Positions 22,763 to 29,827 of a DNA stretch of 39,185 nt are shown in pieces. The notes under the pieces were generated by a model. The model worked only from the letters and a program-made list of their open reading frames with translations, was not told where the DNA came from and made no database searches. This stretch comes from a virus. The stretch covers positions 1 to 39,185 of IMG/VR virus record IMGVR_UViG_3300042453_002579, one strand, 5' to 3'. The translations under genes were made by a program, and so were the position numbers. The stretch's first letter is position 1. Each line of letters begins with the position of its first letter.

Positions 22763-23674
22763 GTGTGGGCGAAACTTGATTGCGGGTGGTATGAGGCGCG
22801 CTGGATCGACGGCGCGCGAGCTAGACGGGCCGATCTGCTGGCGGCGTGGGCGGTGGCGCTCGCGTGGACGGTGCAGCACCGGACCGACGGCCTGCTCCCG
22901 AGCGGCCGTGTAAAGGCGCTGCTCGCGTACGCCCTCGAGGTGGACCGGGTCGATGCGGGCCGGCTCGTTGAGGCGCTGGTCGAGGTCGGGGCATGGATCG
23001 AGGTGGCCACCGGCTACCAGATTGCCGATTGGGACCAGCCGACTCGAGACGATCAGGACCGAGCGCGTGACCTGGCAAGTCGACGGCAAGCGAAGCGACG
23101 GGAGGTCTCGTCGTCGCCGGACATGTCACGCCGTGACAGTCACGCAGTGTCACGCCGTGACAGTCACGCAGTGTCACGGCGTGACGCATCGGAGGTGTCA
23201 CGCGAGTCGCGTCACGCAGTGTCACGCTCCCAGATAAGAGAAGATCAGAAAAGAACAGAACAGAACAGAAGTGCTGTCGCGCCCGCGCCCACACCCGCGC
23301 CCGTGCCCGCACCCGCGCGCGAGACCGTCGAGCCGCAGACGCCTACGGCGGGACAGCAACAAGGGGTGGGGATTAGTGACGACCAGCGGACGATCCTCGA
23401 AGCCCTGGGACGTCACCGCAAGCTCGAGGCGGTCGCCACGGCAGACCTAGCCGCGACCATCGACGGTCGGCGCGCCGCTCGAGGTCACTCGGTCGCAGAG
23501 GTCGTGCGCGCCATCGACGACGCGGCGGCACACTCGGTCGAGGGGCTGCAGGCGGAGGCCCTGCGGCGGAGGGTCGTCCAGTACACCGATCGAGCTCGAC
23601 CGCCGGTGCGCGTGGTTGCGCCAGCGCAGTCGGACGTCCCCGTCGAGCGCGCCTGGAAGGTCGGGGCGCTGTGA
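22763..23674 (+). CDS. Replication initiator protein (lambda O-like role) containing iterons
   Basis: The 303-residue protein starts at a GTG with a strong AGGAGGTG site 4 nt upstream. Residues 1-100 resemble the winged-helix N-terminal domain common in phage replication proteins (KLDCGWYEARWIDG, RADLLAAWAVALAWTVQHRTDG, quoted as pattern; YQIADWDQPTRDD). Residues 122-156 are an octapeptide repeat SRRDSHAV encoded by 24-bp DNA repeats; then follow a Gln/Asn-rich piece, a Pro-Ala linker (APTPAPVPAPA) and a C-terminal helical domain (about 205-303) likely for partner binding. The next gene is a DnaC-like helicase loader overlapping by 4 nt, the O-P arrangement of lambdoid phages. The protein should bind its own internal repeats. 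Confidence 0.75.
   Translation: MWAKLDCGWYEARWIDGARARRADLLAAWAVALAWTVQHRTDGLLPSGRVKALLAYALEVDRVDAGRLVEALVEVGAWIEVATGYQIADWDQPTRDDQDRARDLASRRQAKRREVSSSPDMSRRDSHAVSRRDSHAVSRRDASEVSRESRHAVSRSQIREDQKRTEQNRSAVAPAPTPAPVPAPARETVEPQTPTAGQQQGVGISDDQRTILEALGRHRKLEAVATADLAATIDGRRAARGHSVAEVVRAIDDAAAHSVEGLQAEALRRRVVQYTDRARPPVRVVAPAQSDVPVERAWKVGAL
23125..23230 (+). repeat. 24-bp iterons inside the replication gene
   Basis: Repeat units start at 23125, 23149, 23173, 23197 and (partial) 23221, in exact 24-bp register. Units one and two are identical; three and four are diverged. The core GTCACGCCGTGAC is a 13-bp palindrome, and GTCACGCAGT ends most units. The DNA repeats keep the codon frame, giving the SRRDSHAV repeat in the protein. 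This is the arrangement of lambda ori within gene O. Confidence 0.85.
23125..23272. other. Predicted replication origin (iterons plus AT-rich segment)
   Basis: The 24-bp iterons (23125-23230) are followed at once by a purine/A-rich segment at about 23231-23272 (CAGATAAGAGAAGATCAG then AAAAGAACAGAAC repeats). It is the most AT-rich stretch nearby in an otherwise GC-rich genome. Iterons followed by an easily melted segment, inside the initiator gene and just upstream of a helicase loader gene, is the lambda-type origin layout. Confidence 0.7.
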
Positions 23675-24282
23675 GCAGTCTCGGCGATGAGCTGACCGTC
23701 ATGTTGACAGCTATCGGTCAACGGCTCCGACTCGAGGAGCGGACCGAGGAGCCTACCCGTCGACCTCGCGACCTGACCGGCGCTCCTGGCTCGTACGGGT
23801 GGCTACACGAGCCCGGCGCGCTGTCTCGGCTGGTAGGGTGGCCTACAGCGGATAAGCTGCGTCTAATCGCCAGCCAGCGGCCAAGGATGGCCTGCCTTTG
23901 GGGCAAGCGCTCCGGGGTCGGCAAGACGGCCTCAGCGGTCGCCCTCGCGCGGGTACTCTCGCCCGATGGGATCGGGCTGTTCGTCCGCTCGACGGAGCTG
24001 GTTGCGTCGATCCAAGAGGCCGGCTGGGGCTCGGTGCCTGAACTGGTCCATCGGGCCAGGACCACGGGCCTCCTCGTGCTCGACGACCTCGGGATCGAAC
24101 AAGCGTCCGAACCGGCTCGGGCGGCGCTGTGCGATCTGGTGTGGCGACGGGCAGACCGACCTCGAGGGACGACGATCGTCACCACGTCGCTCGGACCGGA
24201 CGAGCTCACGAGGCGCTACGGGGACGGCATGACGCGTCGGCTCCACGAGGCGGCCAGCGTCGAGATCGGCGGTGCGACGTGA
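23671..24282 (+). CDS. DnaC/IstB-like helicase loader ATPase
   Basis: The 203-residue AAA+ protein starts at a GTG overlapping the upstream stop. Walker A is GKRSGVGKT (78-86), Walker B is LLVLDDLG (134-141), and TTIVTTSL (about 167-174) is the sensor-1 region of DnaC/DnaI-type loaders. Residues 1-70 would contact the helicase or the initiator. It presumably delivers the host replicative helicase to the origin in the preceding gene, the role of lambda P or DnaC. No phage helicase or polymerase gene was found, so replication depends on host enzymes. Confidence 0.85.
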   Translation: MSSLGDELTVMLTAIGQRLRLEERTEEPTRRPRDLTGAPGSYGWLHEPGALSRLVGWPTADKLRLIASQRPRMACLWGKRSGVGKTASAVALARVLSPDGIGLFVRSTELVASIQEAGWGSVPELVHRARTTGLLVLDDLGIEQASEPARAALCDLVWRRADRPRGTTIVTTSLGPDELTRRYGDGMTRRLHEAASVEIGGAT

Positions 24283-24870
24283 TCGCCGCGCTCTATGTGC
24301 AACGGGGGGGGGGTCTATTACGGCCTAGATGGCGTCGACCCGTGGGACGAGTCGCGCAACGCCCTCGGCTACGACGGGCCCCATCCAGTCGTCGCGCATC
24401 CTCCGTGCTCGCGCTGGTGCCGATTGGCTGCCTTGGTCGAGGCTAGATGGGGCCACAAACGCGGAGACGACGGGGGCACGTTCGCGCACGCGCTGCGGTG
24501 CGTGCGCGAATTCGGAGGAGTGCTGGAGCACCCTGCCTACAGCGACGCGTGGGCGGCGTTCGATCTGCCGCGACCGACTCGGAGCGGGTGGACACGCGGG
24601 ATCTGCGGAGGGTGGTCGGCACACGTTGAGCAGGTTCGATACGGACACCCGGCCAAGAAGGGGACGTGGCTGTACGCGTACGGAGTGGACCTGCCAGAGC
24701 TGCGCTGGGGGAGCGAGCACGACCGGGACTCCACGGCGCTCGTGAGCTGGTGTCGCAATCGGATCCGATCGGGGGAGGTCCGCCCAAGGGTCGGCAAGCG
24801 CTCGGCCTCGCGGACGCCGATCGAGTTCCGCGACGTGCTACTCGAGATGGCTCGAACGGCTCGACCGTAA
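24279..24870 (+). CDS. Frameshifted gene: phage PPC-motif protein, interrupted at a G10 tract
   Basis: A GTG overlapping the loader stop opens a frame MIAALYVQRGG that runs into ten consecutive G residues (24304-24313). The rest of the protein continues in another frame (GVYYGLDGVDPWDESRNALGY, quoted in part) to 24870. With nine Gs the two halves would join exactly into one protein of about 196 residues. The body has HPVVAHPPCSRWCRLA (PPC motif as in cytosine-C5 methyltransferases and related phage proteins) and GGVLEHPAYSDAWAAF. I know this arrangement from many phages without an assigned function. The downstream part could also start at the ATG at 24295. A homopolymer error, phase variation or ribosomal slippage can each explain it. 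Confidence 0.65.
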
Positions 24871-25005
24871 CGCCAGCGTCACAGTGAGCGTCACACCGTA
24901 ACCGCTTGTGTTACGGTTTCGGTCACGAACTGGGCTAGGCGACGTCGAGATCTGCGGAGATTCCGAGGGCTCGACGTTGGCACGGACTGTGTACTAGAGG
25001 ACGGC
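24865..25005. promoter_or_regulatory. Operator-like inverted repeats and promoter region
   Basis: CCGTAAC occurs at 24865-24871 and 24896-24902, and GTTACGG at 24910-24916; the last two form a perfect 7-bp inverted repeat with a 7-bp spacer. GTTACGGTTT also occurs in the divergent control region at 17205-17214. Two GCGTCAC copies (24876, 24888) and GGTCACG (24921) resemble the GTCAC half-sites of the iterons. The 135-bp gap precedes four small genes, so a repressor-controlled promoter is the simplest reading. No convincing -35/-10 pair can be picked by eye. Confidence 0.55.
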
Positions 25006-25239
25006 ATGAACACGAGCAACGCACGCAAACCACTCCCGAACGATCTCCGCGCTGCCTACGCGTGGACGGCGGCAGCCGGCGAACTGGGCCAACTGTCCGA
25101 ACTGCGCGGAGACGACCTCGAGGCGTACGTACTCGACAGCGCCGAGAACGCTCGCGAGCATGGGGACGACGAGGTGCTGTCCAGCGATCTGCGCGAGCTC
25201 GCAGACTGGCTGCGATCCGGCCGCGAGGTGTCGCGATGA
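25006..25239 (+). CDS. Small acidic hypothetical protein
   Basis: The 77-residue protein is the first of four overlapping small genes controlled by the operator region. It has AGAGGACGG before its ATG as a likely ribosome-binding site. It is helical and acidic (LSELRGDDLEAYVLDSAEN, DLRELADWLRSG). Small acidic proteins in such a position include anti-defence and host-takeover factors, but no family is recognised. Confidence 0.5.
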   Translation: MNTSNARKPLPNDLRAAYAWTAAAGELGQLSELRGDDLEAYVLDSAENAREHGDDEVLSSDLRELADWLRSGREVSR

Positions 25240-25469
25240 TCACCGTCACGATCTACAGCGCGCACGGTCGAGTCATGTCGACCTGCACTGTGGGCTCCGA
25301 ACAGGAGGCAAAGAAGGTTGCGGCGCACAGGCTGGGCAAGAACAGCCTCCGAGGCTGCCGCGCCTGGGACCGCTACCAAGGGGGCCGGGTCTATCAGTTC
25401 GGCGCGGGTGATCGGATGCACGCGGTCATACAGCGCGATGGCGACGACGGATTCGGGGTGTCGCGATGA
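25236..25469 (+). CDS. Small basic alpha/beta hypothetical protein
   Basis: The 77-residue protein overlaps the previous stop as ATGA. It has a beta-alpha-beta texture (MITVTIYSAHGRVMSTCTV, EAKKVAAHRLGK, GRVYQFGAGDRMHAVIQRD) similar to small nucleic-acid-binding or enzyme-inhibitor folds. Function unknown. Confidence 0.5.
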   Translation: MITVTIYSAHGRVMSTCTVGSEQEAKKVAAHRLGKNSLRGCRAWDRYQGGRVYQFGAGDRMHAVIQRDGDDGFGVSR

Positions 25470-25681
25470 CGGCTCGACGCCTGCCCGACGGATCGATCAC
25501 GTACGACGTCGAGGCCTATAGCGCCGCGTGGCAAGCGGTCGCTGCGCCGCTGTGCCAAGCAACCGGATGGGCCGTGCTCGGCTACGATCCGGGGTACCTC
25601 ATCGACACGGGAGCTCGTGCGGTGTCGCTGACAACCGACGAGGTGCGCACCCTCAGCCGCATCGCGGGAGGTGCCAAGTGA
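25466..25681 (+). CDS. Small hypothetical protein
   Basis: The 71-residue protein overlaps its neighbours by 4 nt. It has ITYDVEAYSAAWQAVAAPL and WAVLGYDPGYLIDTGARAV, a compact alpha/beta protein without Cys clusters. No family is recognised. Confidence 0.5.
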   Translation: MTARRLPDGSITYDVEAYSAAWQAVAAPLCQATGWAVLGYDPGYLIDTGARAVSLTTDEVRTLSRIAGGAK

Positions 25682-25953
25682 GCGCCATGTCCTACCTCGC
25701 CACGCAGCACGTCGAGCGTGCCGATCGGTATCTCCGAGGCACGTACCTGAACACACTGCGCTATGCCTACCGCGACAGCGTCACGGGCCGTCGATGGGTC
25801 GTCGACGCCGACGCGCTCATCGACCTAGGCGCAGCACTGCACGAGGCCTCAGGGGTAGCGGCTCGAGAGCGAGCGTTTGTGCAGTGGCGTTTGGTCACTA
25901 CGCACCAAGACTGGTGCGACCGGGGCGATCCGAGCGGGCTCGTCTGGCACTAG
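25678..25953 (+). CDS. Small hypothetical protein, last of early block
   Basis: The 91-residue protein starts at a GTG overlapping the upstream stop; an ATG at 25687 is an alternative. It is aromatic and charged (ERADRYLRGTYLNTLRYAY, FVQWRLVTTHQDWCDRG). It ends 25 nt before a strong terminator, so it is the last gene of its transcription unit. Function unknown. Confidence 0.5.
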   Translation: MSAMSYLATQHVERADRYLRGTYLNTLRYAYRDSVTGRRWVVDADALIDLGAALHEASGVAARERAFVQWRLVTTHQDWCDRGDPSGLVWH

Positions 25954-25978
25954 CGCCACACGTCCATATCGCACACCG

Positions 25979-26032
25979 AGCCAGGCAACCGAGAGCGGTT
26001 GACCTGGCTGATGTGTTTTGTGCACTTTTTTT
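25979..26032 (+). terminator. Strong intrinsic terminator before the terminase genes
   Basis: AGCCAGGCAACCG (25979-25991) pairs with CGGTTG-A-CCTGGCT (25996-26009) around a 4-nt loop AGAG, giving a 13-bp stem with one bulged A. It is followed by TTTTG and a run of seven T (26026-26032). It closes the early/replication transcription unit. Confidence 0.85.
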
Positions 26033-26196
26033 CAGAAGCCCCCCCCTATCGTATTGAGGGGTTAGCGAGGGCCGCGGGGCCCTCAACGGCTAGGATAACG
26101 ATCCTGGGACGAATAATGTCCGACCGCCATCGGGGGCTATTGCACACGACGTGACCTAGCTGCTACCGTCGACGAGCGGCGCAGTAGTCGCGCGTG
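26033..26196. other. Gap upstream of terminase: C8 tract and GC hairpin
   Basis: No gene is visible here. The gap holds C8 (26039-26046) and a hairpin GAGGGCC-GCGG-GGCCCTC (26067-26084), which overlaps an alternative TTGAGGG/CCCTCAA pair (26054-26060 with 26080-26086). A late promoter must lie here or near it. Regions just before terS often hold the cos or pac recognition site, which is a possibility but not shown by the sequence. Confidence 0.4.
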
Positions 26197-26784
26197 ATGG
26201 CACAGCCCCCGAAACTCGACGAATCCCAGCGGCGCGAAATCGTGCGCCGGCACACGGCAGGCGAGAGCCTGCGCACGATCGCGGGTGCGTACGGCGTTTC
26301 GCACATCGCGATCAAGAGGTGCGTCGACAAGGCCAAGGCCGCGCAAGGCACAGCGCCGGCTCCTGGCACTCGAGACTACCGGCCGACCGTCCCAGGAGGT
26401 CCTCCGCGCGTCCTCGTCGACCTCGCCCACCAGGTCACGGCAGCAGCACCACCTCGAGGTGCGCCACCGGCCGACCTCGTCGAGGAGCTCGACGACTACG
26501 ACCGGAGACGTTGGCAGCTCGTCGCGCGGCTCGACGACGCGATGCTCGACTGCCGGCCATCGGACTTGGCCAACCTGGCAAAAACTCAGAACACGATTCT
26601 GATGGCGCTGCAAAATGCGAGCGTCATGAGAAAGTCCACCGGCGACACCACAGACGGCCTCAGCGACATCGCGGCTGGCGTACGTGCTCGTCTGCGCAGG
26701 CTAGCGGAGGCCGGCGCACCGGCTGTCGAGGCTGCTCCGGTGGCCAGTGCTGAACCTACGGCTACGGGGACCGATGGGCAGTAG
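26197..26784 (+). CDS. terS: Terminase small subunit
   Basis: The 195-residue protein begins with an HTH domain (RREIVRRHTAGESLRTIAGA, YGVSHIAIKRCVDKA) as in DNA-recognising small terminases, followed by a Pro/Ala linker, a helical oligomerisation region (WQLVARLDDAMLDC, LAKTQNTILMALQN) and an Ala-rich acidic tail. It overlaps the large subunit gene. The start may be the GTG at 26194 or the ATG at 26197. It recognises the packaging site and regulates the large subunit. Confidence 0.8.
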   Translation: MAQPPKLDESQRREIVRRHTAGESLRTIAGAYGVSHIAIKRCVDKAKAAQGTAPAPGTRDYRPTVPGGPPRVLVDLAHQVTAAAPPRGAPPADLVEELDDYDRRRWQLVARLDDAMLDCRPSDLANLAKTQNTILMALQNASVMRKSTGDTTDGLSDIAAGVRARLRRLAEAGAPAVEAAPVASAEPTATGTDGQ

Positions 26785-28090
26785 TCTCGCGATGCAGTTC
26801 GCGGCGCAGATGGCGCACGCCAGCGATCGCGAGCTGGCCGCCATCGCGCACGACTGGCAGTTTTGGGGCAGGCCTGAACAGATGATGCCGCCGGGGGCGT
26901 GGTCGCGCTGGCTGATCCTCGCGGGTAGAGGCTGGGGCAAAACGCGCACTGGCGCGGAGGCCGTGAGGCAGGCTGTCTACGATGGGGCCATGCGGGTCGC
27001 GCTCGTCGGCCCAACCGCTGGTGACGTGCGCGACGTCATGCTGTTCGGAGAATCGGGCTTGCTCAATATTTTCCCCGAGCACGAGCGACCCAAATATGAG
27101 CCGAGCAAGCGCCGAATCCTATTCCATACAGGCGCGATCGGAACGCTCTATTCAGCCGAAAAGCCCGACCGTTTGCGTGGTCCTCAGCACGAGTTCGCAT
27201 GGCTCGACGAGTTAGCGGCGTGGAGCAATCTCGGCGACACGCTCTACAATCTGCAGTTTGGCCTGCGACTCGGGAAAAACCCTAGAATGGTGATTACCAC
27301 GACGCCTCGCCCGCTCGAGATCATCAAGGAATGGGTTGCGCAATCCGAGACCGGTAGCGACGTCGTCGTCACTCGAGGTAGCACGTACGACAACGCGGCA
27401 AACCTCGCGAAAAAGTTTCTCGATGAGGTTCGACGAGCCTACGAAGGGACGCGCCTTGGTGCACAGGAGCTCTACGGAGAGATCCTGGCGCCGGTCAACG
27501 GCCTATTCAAACGCGAGTGGTTTCGTTATCTCCCGTTCACCGATGCGCCCAAATTCCAGCGCGTCGTGGTCTCGGTCGATCCTGCTATCGGCATCGAGAA
27601 CGACGAGACCGGGATCGTGGTCGTTGCTCGCGCGCACGATGCCGCATACGTGCTCGACGACCTCTCCGGCCGCTGGTCACCGGACGAATGGGCACGACGC
27701 GCTGTAGAGGCGGCCAAGCGCTACAGGGCGCAGACCATCGTCGCTGAGGTCAATCGAGGTGGCGACTTGGTCAAGACGACGATCCGCCAGTTTGACAAAT
27801 CAATCCCGATCAAAGAGGTACGCGCGAACAAGGGCAAGGACACAAGGGCCGAGCCCGTCGCCGCGCTTTATGAGCAGGGGCGCGTCTATCACCTCGAGAG
27901 ATTGCAAAAGCTCGAACAGCAAATGTGCGAATGGGACCCAACGAGCCAAGACGAGCTACGCTCGCGCAAGCGCGCGACGAGCCCGGATCGTCTCGATGCC
28001 CTGGTTTGGGGCATCAATGAACTAGGATTCCACCTTGGCGTTGCGCGATTGGCCCCGGTGAATGTAGACTTCCCGACGACGGCATTCTGA
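26774..28090 (+). CDS. terL: Terminase large subunit
   Basis: The 438-residue motor has Walker A AGRGWGKT (50-57), Walker B FAWLDELAAW (141-150, Asp145-Glu146), the coupling motif ITTTPRPLEI (174-183) and a C-terminal RNase H-like nuclease domain with SVDPAIGIENDETG (267-280, Asp269 candidate metal ligand). Start ATG 26774 gives the usual N terminus; an upstream in-frame GTG at 26747 adds nine residues. It pumps DNA into the prohead and cuts it. Confidence 0.93.
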   Translation: MGSSLAMQFAAQMAHASDRELAAIAHDWQFWGRPEQMMPPGAWSRWLILAGRGWGKTRTGAEAVRQAVYDGAMRVALVGPTAGDVRDVMLFGESGLLNIFPEHERPKYEPSKRRILFHTGAIGTLYSAEKPDRLRGPQHEFAWLDELAAWSNLGDTLYNLQFGLRLGKNPRMVITTTPRPLEIIKEWVAQSETGSDVVVTRGSTYDNAANLAKKFLDEVRRAYEGTRLGAQELYGEILAPVNGLFKREWFRYLPFTDAPKFQRVVVSVDPAIGIENDETGIVVVARAHDAAYVLDDLSGRWSPDEWARRAVEAAKRYRAQTIVAEVNRGGDLVKTTIRQFDKSIPIKEVRANKGKDTRAEPVAALYEQGRVYHLERLQKLEQQMCEWDPTSQDELRSRKRATSPDRLDALVWGINELGFHLGVARLAPVNVDFPTTAF

Positions 28091-28091
28091 C

Positions 28092-29693
28092 ATGGCGAAC
28101 CCGCGAAACGTCGTAATCGAGCCGACGAGCATTTCCCCGATCACGACGTGGACGGTGGCTAGCGTGCGTTCGGCGCTCGTGCGCCACGACGACGGGGATT
28201 TCTACGATACGTCGCTGCTTTGCGAGCAGATCCGTCGAGATCCGGCAATCTTCGGCGACTTGTCGACGCGCGTCCGTGCATTGGCCGCGCGTTCGGGTCT
28301 GCCGTTCGATGTCCTCGCGTCGTACGGAGTCGACGATCGACGCGCCGACGCAATCGCCGAACGTGTCGAGGCTCTTTGGTTCGACCTGGCTCCCGAGCAC
28401 GTAATCGAGTCGATCATGGTCGACGCGATTCTGTTGGGAGTCGCGGTAGGTCGAATCGAATGGAAAACCACGGGCCGCGAATGGGTCCCTTTTCTGCGTC
28501 ATTTGCCCGCGCACGGCCTTCGATGGGTCGACCGCGACAAGGCGTTCCACTACCTCACCGGCGACGGTCAAGACCTCGTCGTGACTCCTGGCGACGGTAC
28601 GTGGTTCCTCCACGCGCCGCACGGAGACCGATCGTGGCTATGGGGCGCGGTTCGCGCGCTCGGTATCCCGTGGCTGATGCGCACTTTCAGCTATCGCGAC
28701 TGGGCTCGATACAGCGAGAAACACGGCATGCCCGTGCTTGCGATTCACGAGCCATTTTTTGCGCACGACGATGTCGAGGGTGCAGGCGGAACGGGCTCGG
28801 GTAGCGGTGCGACGGCCATCTATTCGCAGTTCCGTAAGCTGGGTTCCGAGGCCGTTCTGCGATTGCCGCAAGGCGCGACCAAGGATGACGGCGGCTGGAA
28901 AGCCGAATGGCTCGAGCCCAAGTCGGCGACCTACGACGGTTTCCGCATGTTCCTCGCGGAGCTTCGATCGTCGATCCGGCTCGTCATTCTCGGTCACGAT
29001 TCCGAGGCAGGGGCCAAGGGCGGGGACGGCGAACTAGCGGCCCAACGCGTCAAGGTCGAATACCTATCCGCCGATTGCGAGCCGCTTTCTACGTCATTGC
29101 GGCAGCAAGTCTTGAAGCCGTACGTGACGTACAACGTCGACCCGAACCGGCCCGAGCTTGCGCCTTGGCCGCGCTGGGATACGCGACCGATTCCCGACCT
29201 CAAAGGCCGCGCCGAAATGCTCAATGCGCTTGGCGACGCATTGACCAAGCTGGCCGCGAACGGCGTCGATACTGGCGAAATCCTCGAGGAGTTCCAGCTC
29301 GAACCGGCCGGTGAGGACGACGACGAAGAGGAGCCGGAAGAGGCCGATATTCTCTCCGAGCTAACCCTCAGCATTCCGCCTGATTCGGTGCGGTCCGAGG
29401 CGCGAAAAGGCCTTGAATGGCGACGGCGATTCAAGCGCGGCGGAACGTCGATTGGGGTCTATCGCGCGCAATCGCTTGCGCGAGGCGATAAGATTCGCGA
29501 AGATACGATCCAGAGAATGGTTTCGTACTTTGCGCGCCACGAAGTCGATAAGCAAGGCGAAGGCTGGTCGCCTGGTGAGCCTGGATTCCCTAGCGCTGGG
29601 CGCATTGCGTGGGCGCTATGGGGAGGCGATCCTGGTCGCGCTTGGGCTGAGCGAATCGCCGCACAGATTCGAGAAGGGAAAACCCCACAATGA
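28092..29693 (+). CDS. Portal protein, Mu gp29-like (DUF935)
   Basis: The 533-residue protein starts one base after the terminase stop. It carries the DUF935 pattern: SVRSALVRHDDGDFYDTSLL near residue 20, PAIFGDLSTRVRALA, then the central block MRTFSYRDWARYSEKHGMP and FRMFLAELRSSIRLVILG. It forms the dodecameric portal at one capsid vertex. The C-terminal 120 residues (about 415-533) include an acidic linker (DDDEEEPEEADI) and a distinct domain (GVYRAQSLARGDKIRED) that is not part of the core portal and may contact the head or scaffold. Confidence 0.88.
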   Translation: MANPRNVVIEPTSISPITTWTVASVRSALVRHDDGDFYDTSLLCEQIRRDPAIFGDLSTRVRALAARSGLPFDVLASYGVDDRRADAIAERVEALWFDLAPEHVIESIMVDAILLGVAVGRIEWKTTGREWVPFLRHLPAHGLRWVDRDKAFHYLTGDGQDLVVTPGDGTWFLHAPHGDRSWLWGAVRALGIPWLMRTFSYRDWARYSEKHGMPVLAIHEPFFAHDDVEGAGGTGSGSGATAIYSQFRKLGSEAVLRLPQGATKDDGGWKAEWLEPKSATYDGFRMFLAELRSSIRLVILGHDSEAGAKGGDGELAAQRVKVEYLSADCEPLSTSLRQQVLKPYVTYNVDPNRPELAPWPRWDTRPIPDLKGRAEMLNALGDALTKLAANGVDTGEILEEFQLEPAGEDDDEEEPEEADILSELTLSIPPDSVRSEARKGLEWRRRFKRGGTSIGVYRAQSLARGDKIREDTIQRMVSYFARHEVDKQGEGWSPGEPGFPSAGRIAWALWGGDPGRAWAERIAAQIREGKTPQ

Positions 29694-29827
29694 GCAACCG
29701 AGTCAACGTCACTGCTCCGAGCCCCGACGAGCTCGCGCGCCGCAAGCAAATCGAAGCCCTCGAGGAGGCTCAGAAGGCCGCTGCGTCGGCTCCCGAGCCT
29801 GCGCCTGCGCCCAAGGTCAAGCGATGA
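29690..29827 (+). CDS. Small hypothetical head protein
   Basis: The 45-residue frame overlaps the portal stop and the protease ATG, both as ATGA. It is helical and charged in the middle (ARRKQIEALEEAQKAAA) with a Pro/Ala/Lys tail. Such tiny genes between portal and protease are common in Mu-like phages. Function unknown. Confidence 0.5.
   Translation: MSNRVNVTAPSPDELARRKQIEALEEAQKAAASAPEPAPAPKVKR

Noticed and set aside
24984-25000. Possible sigma-54-type promoter (TGGCAC...) before 25006
   Set aside because: The downstream half does not match TTGCA and spacing is imperfect.
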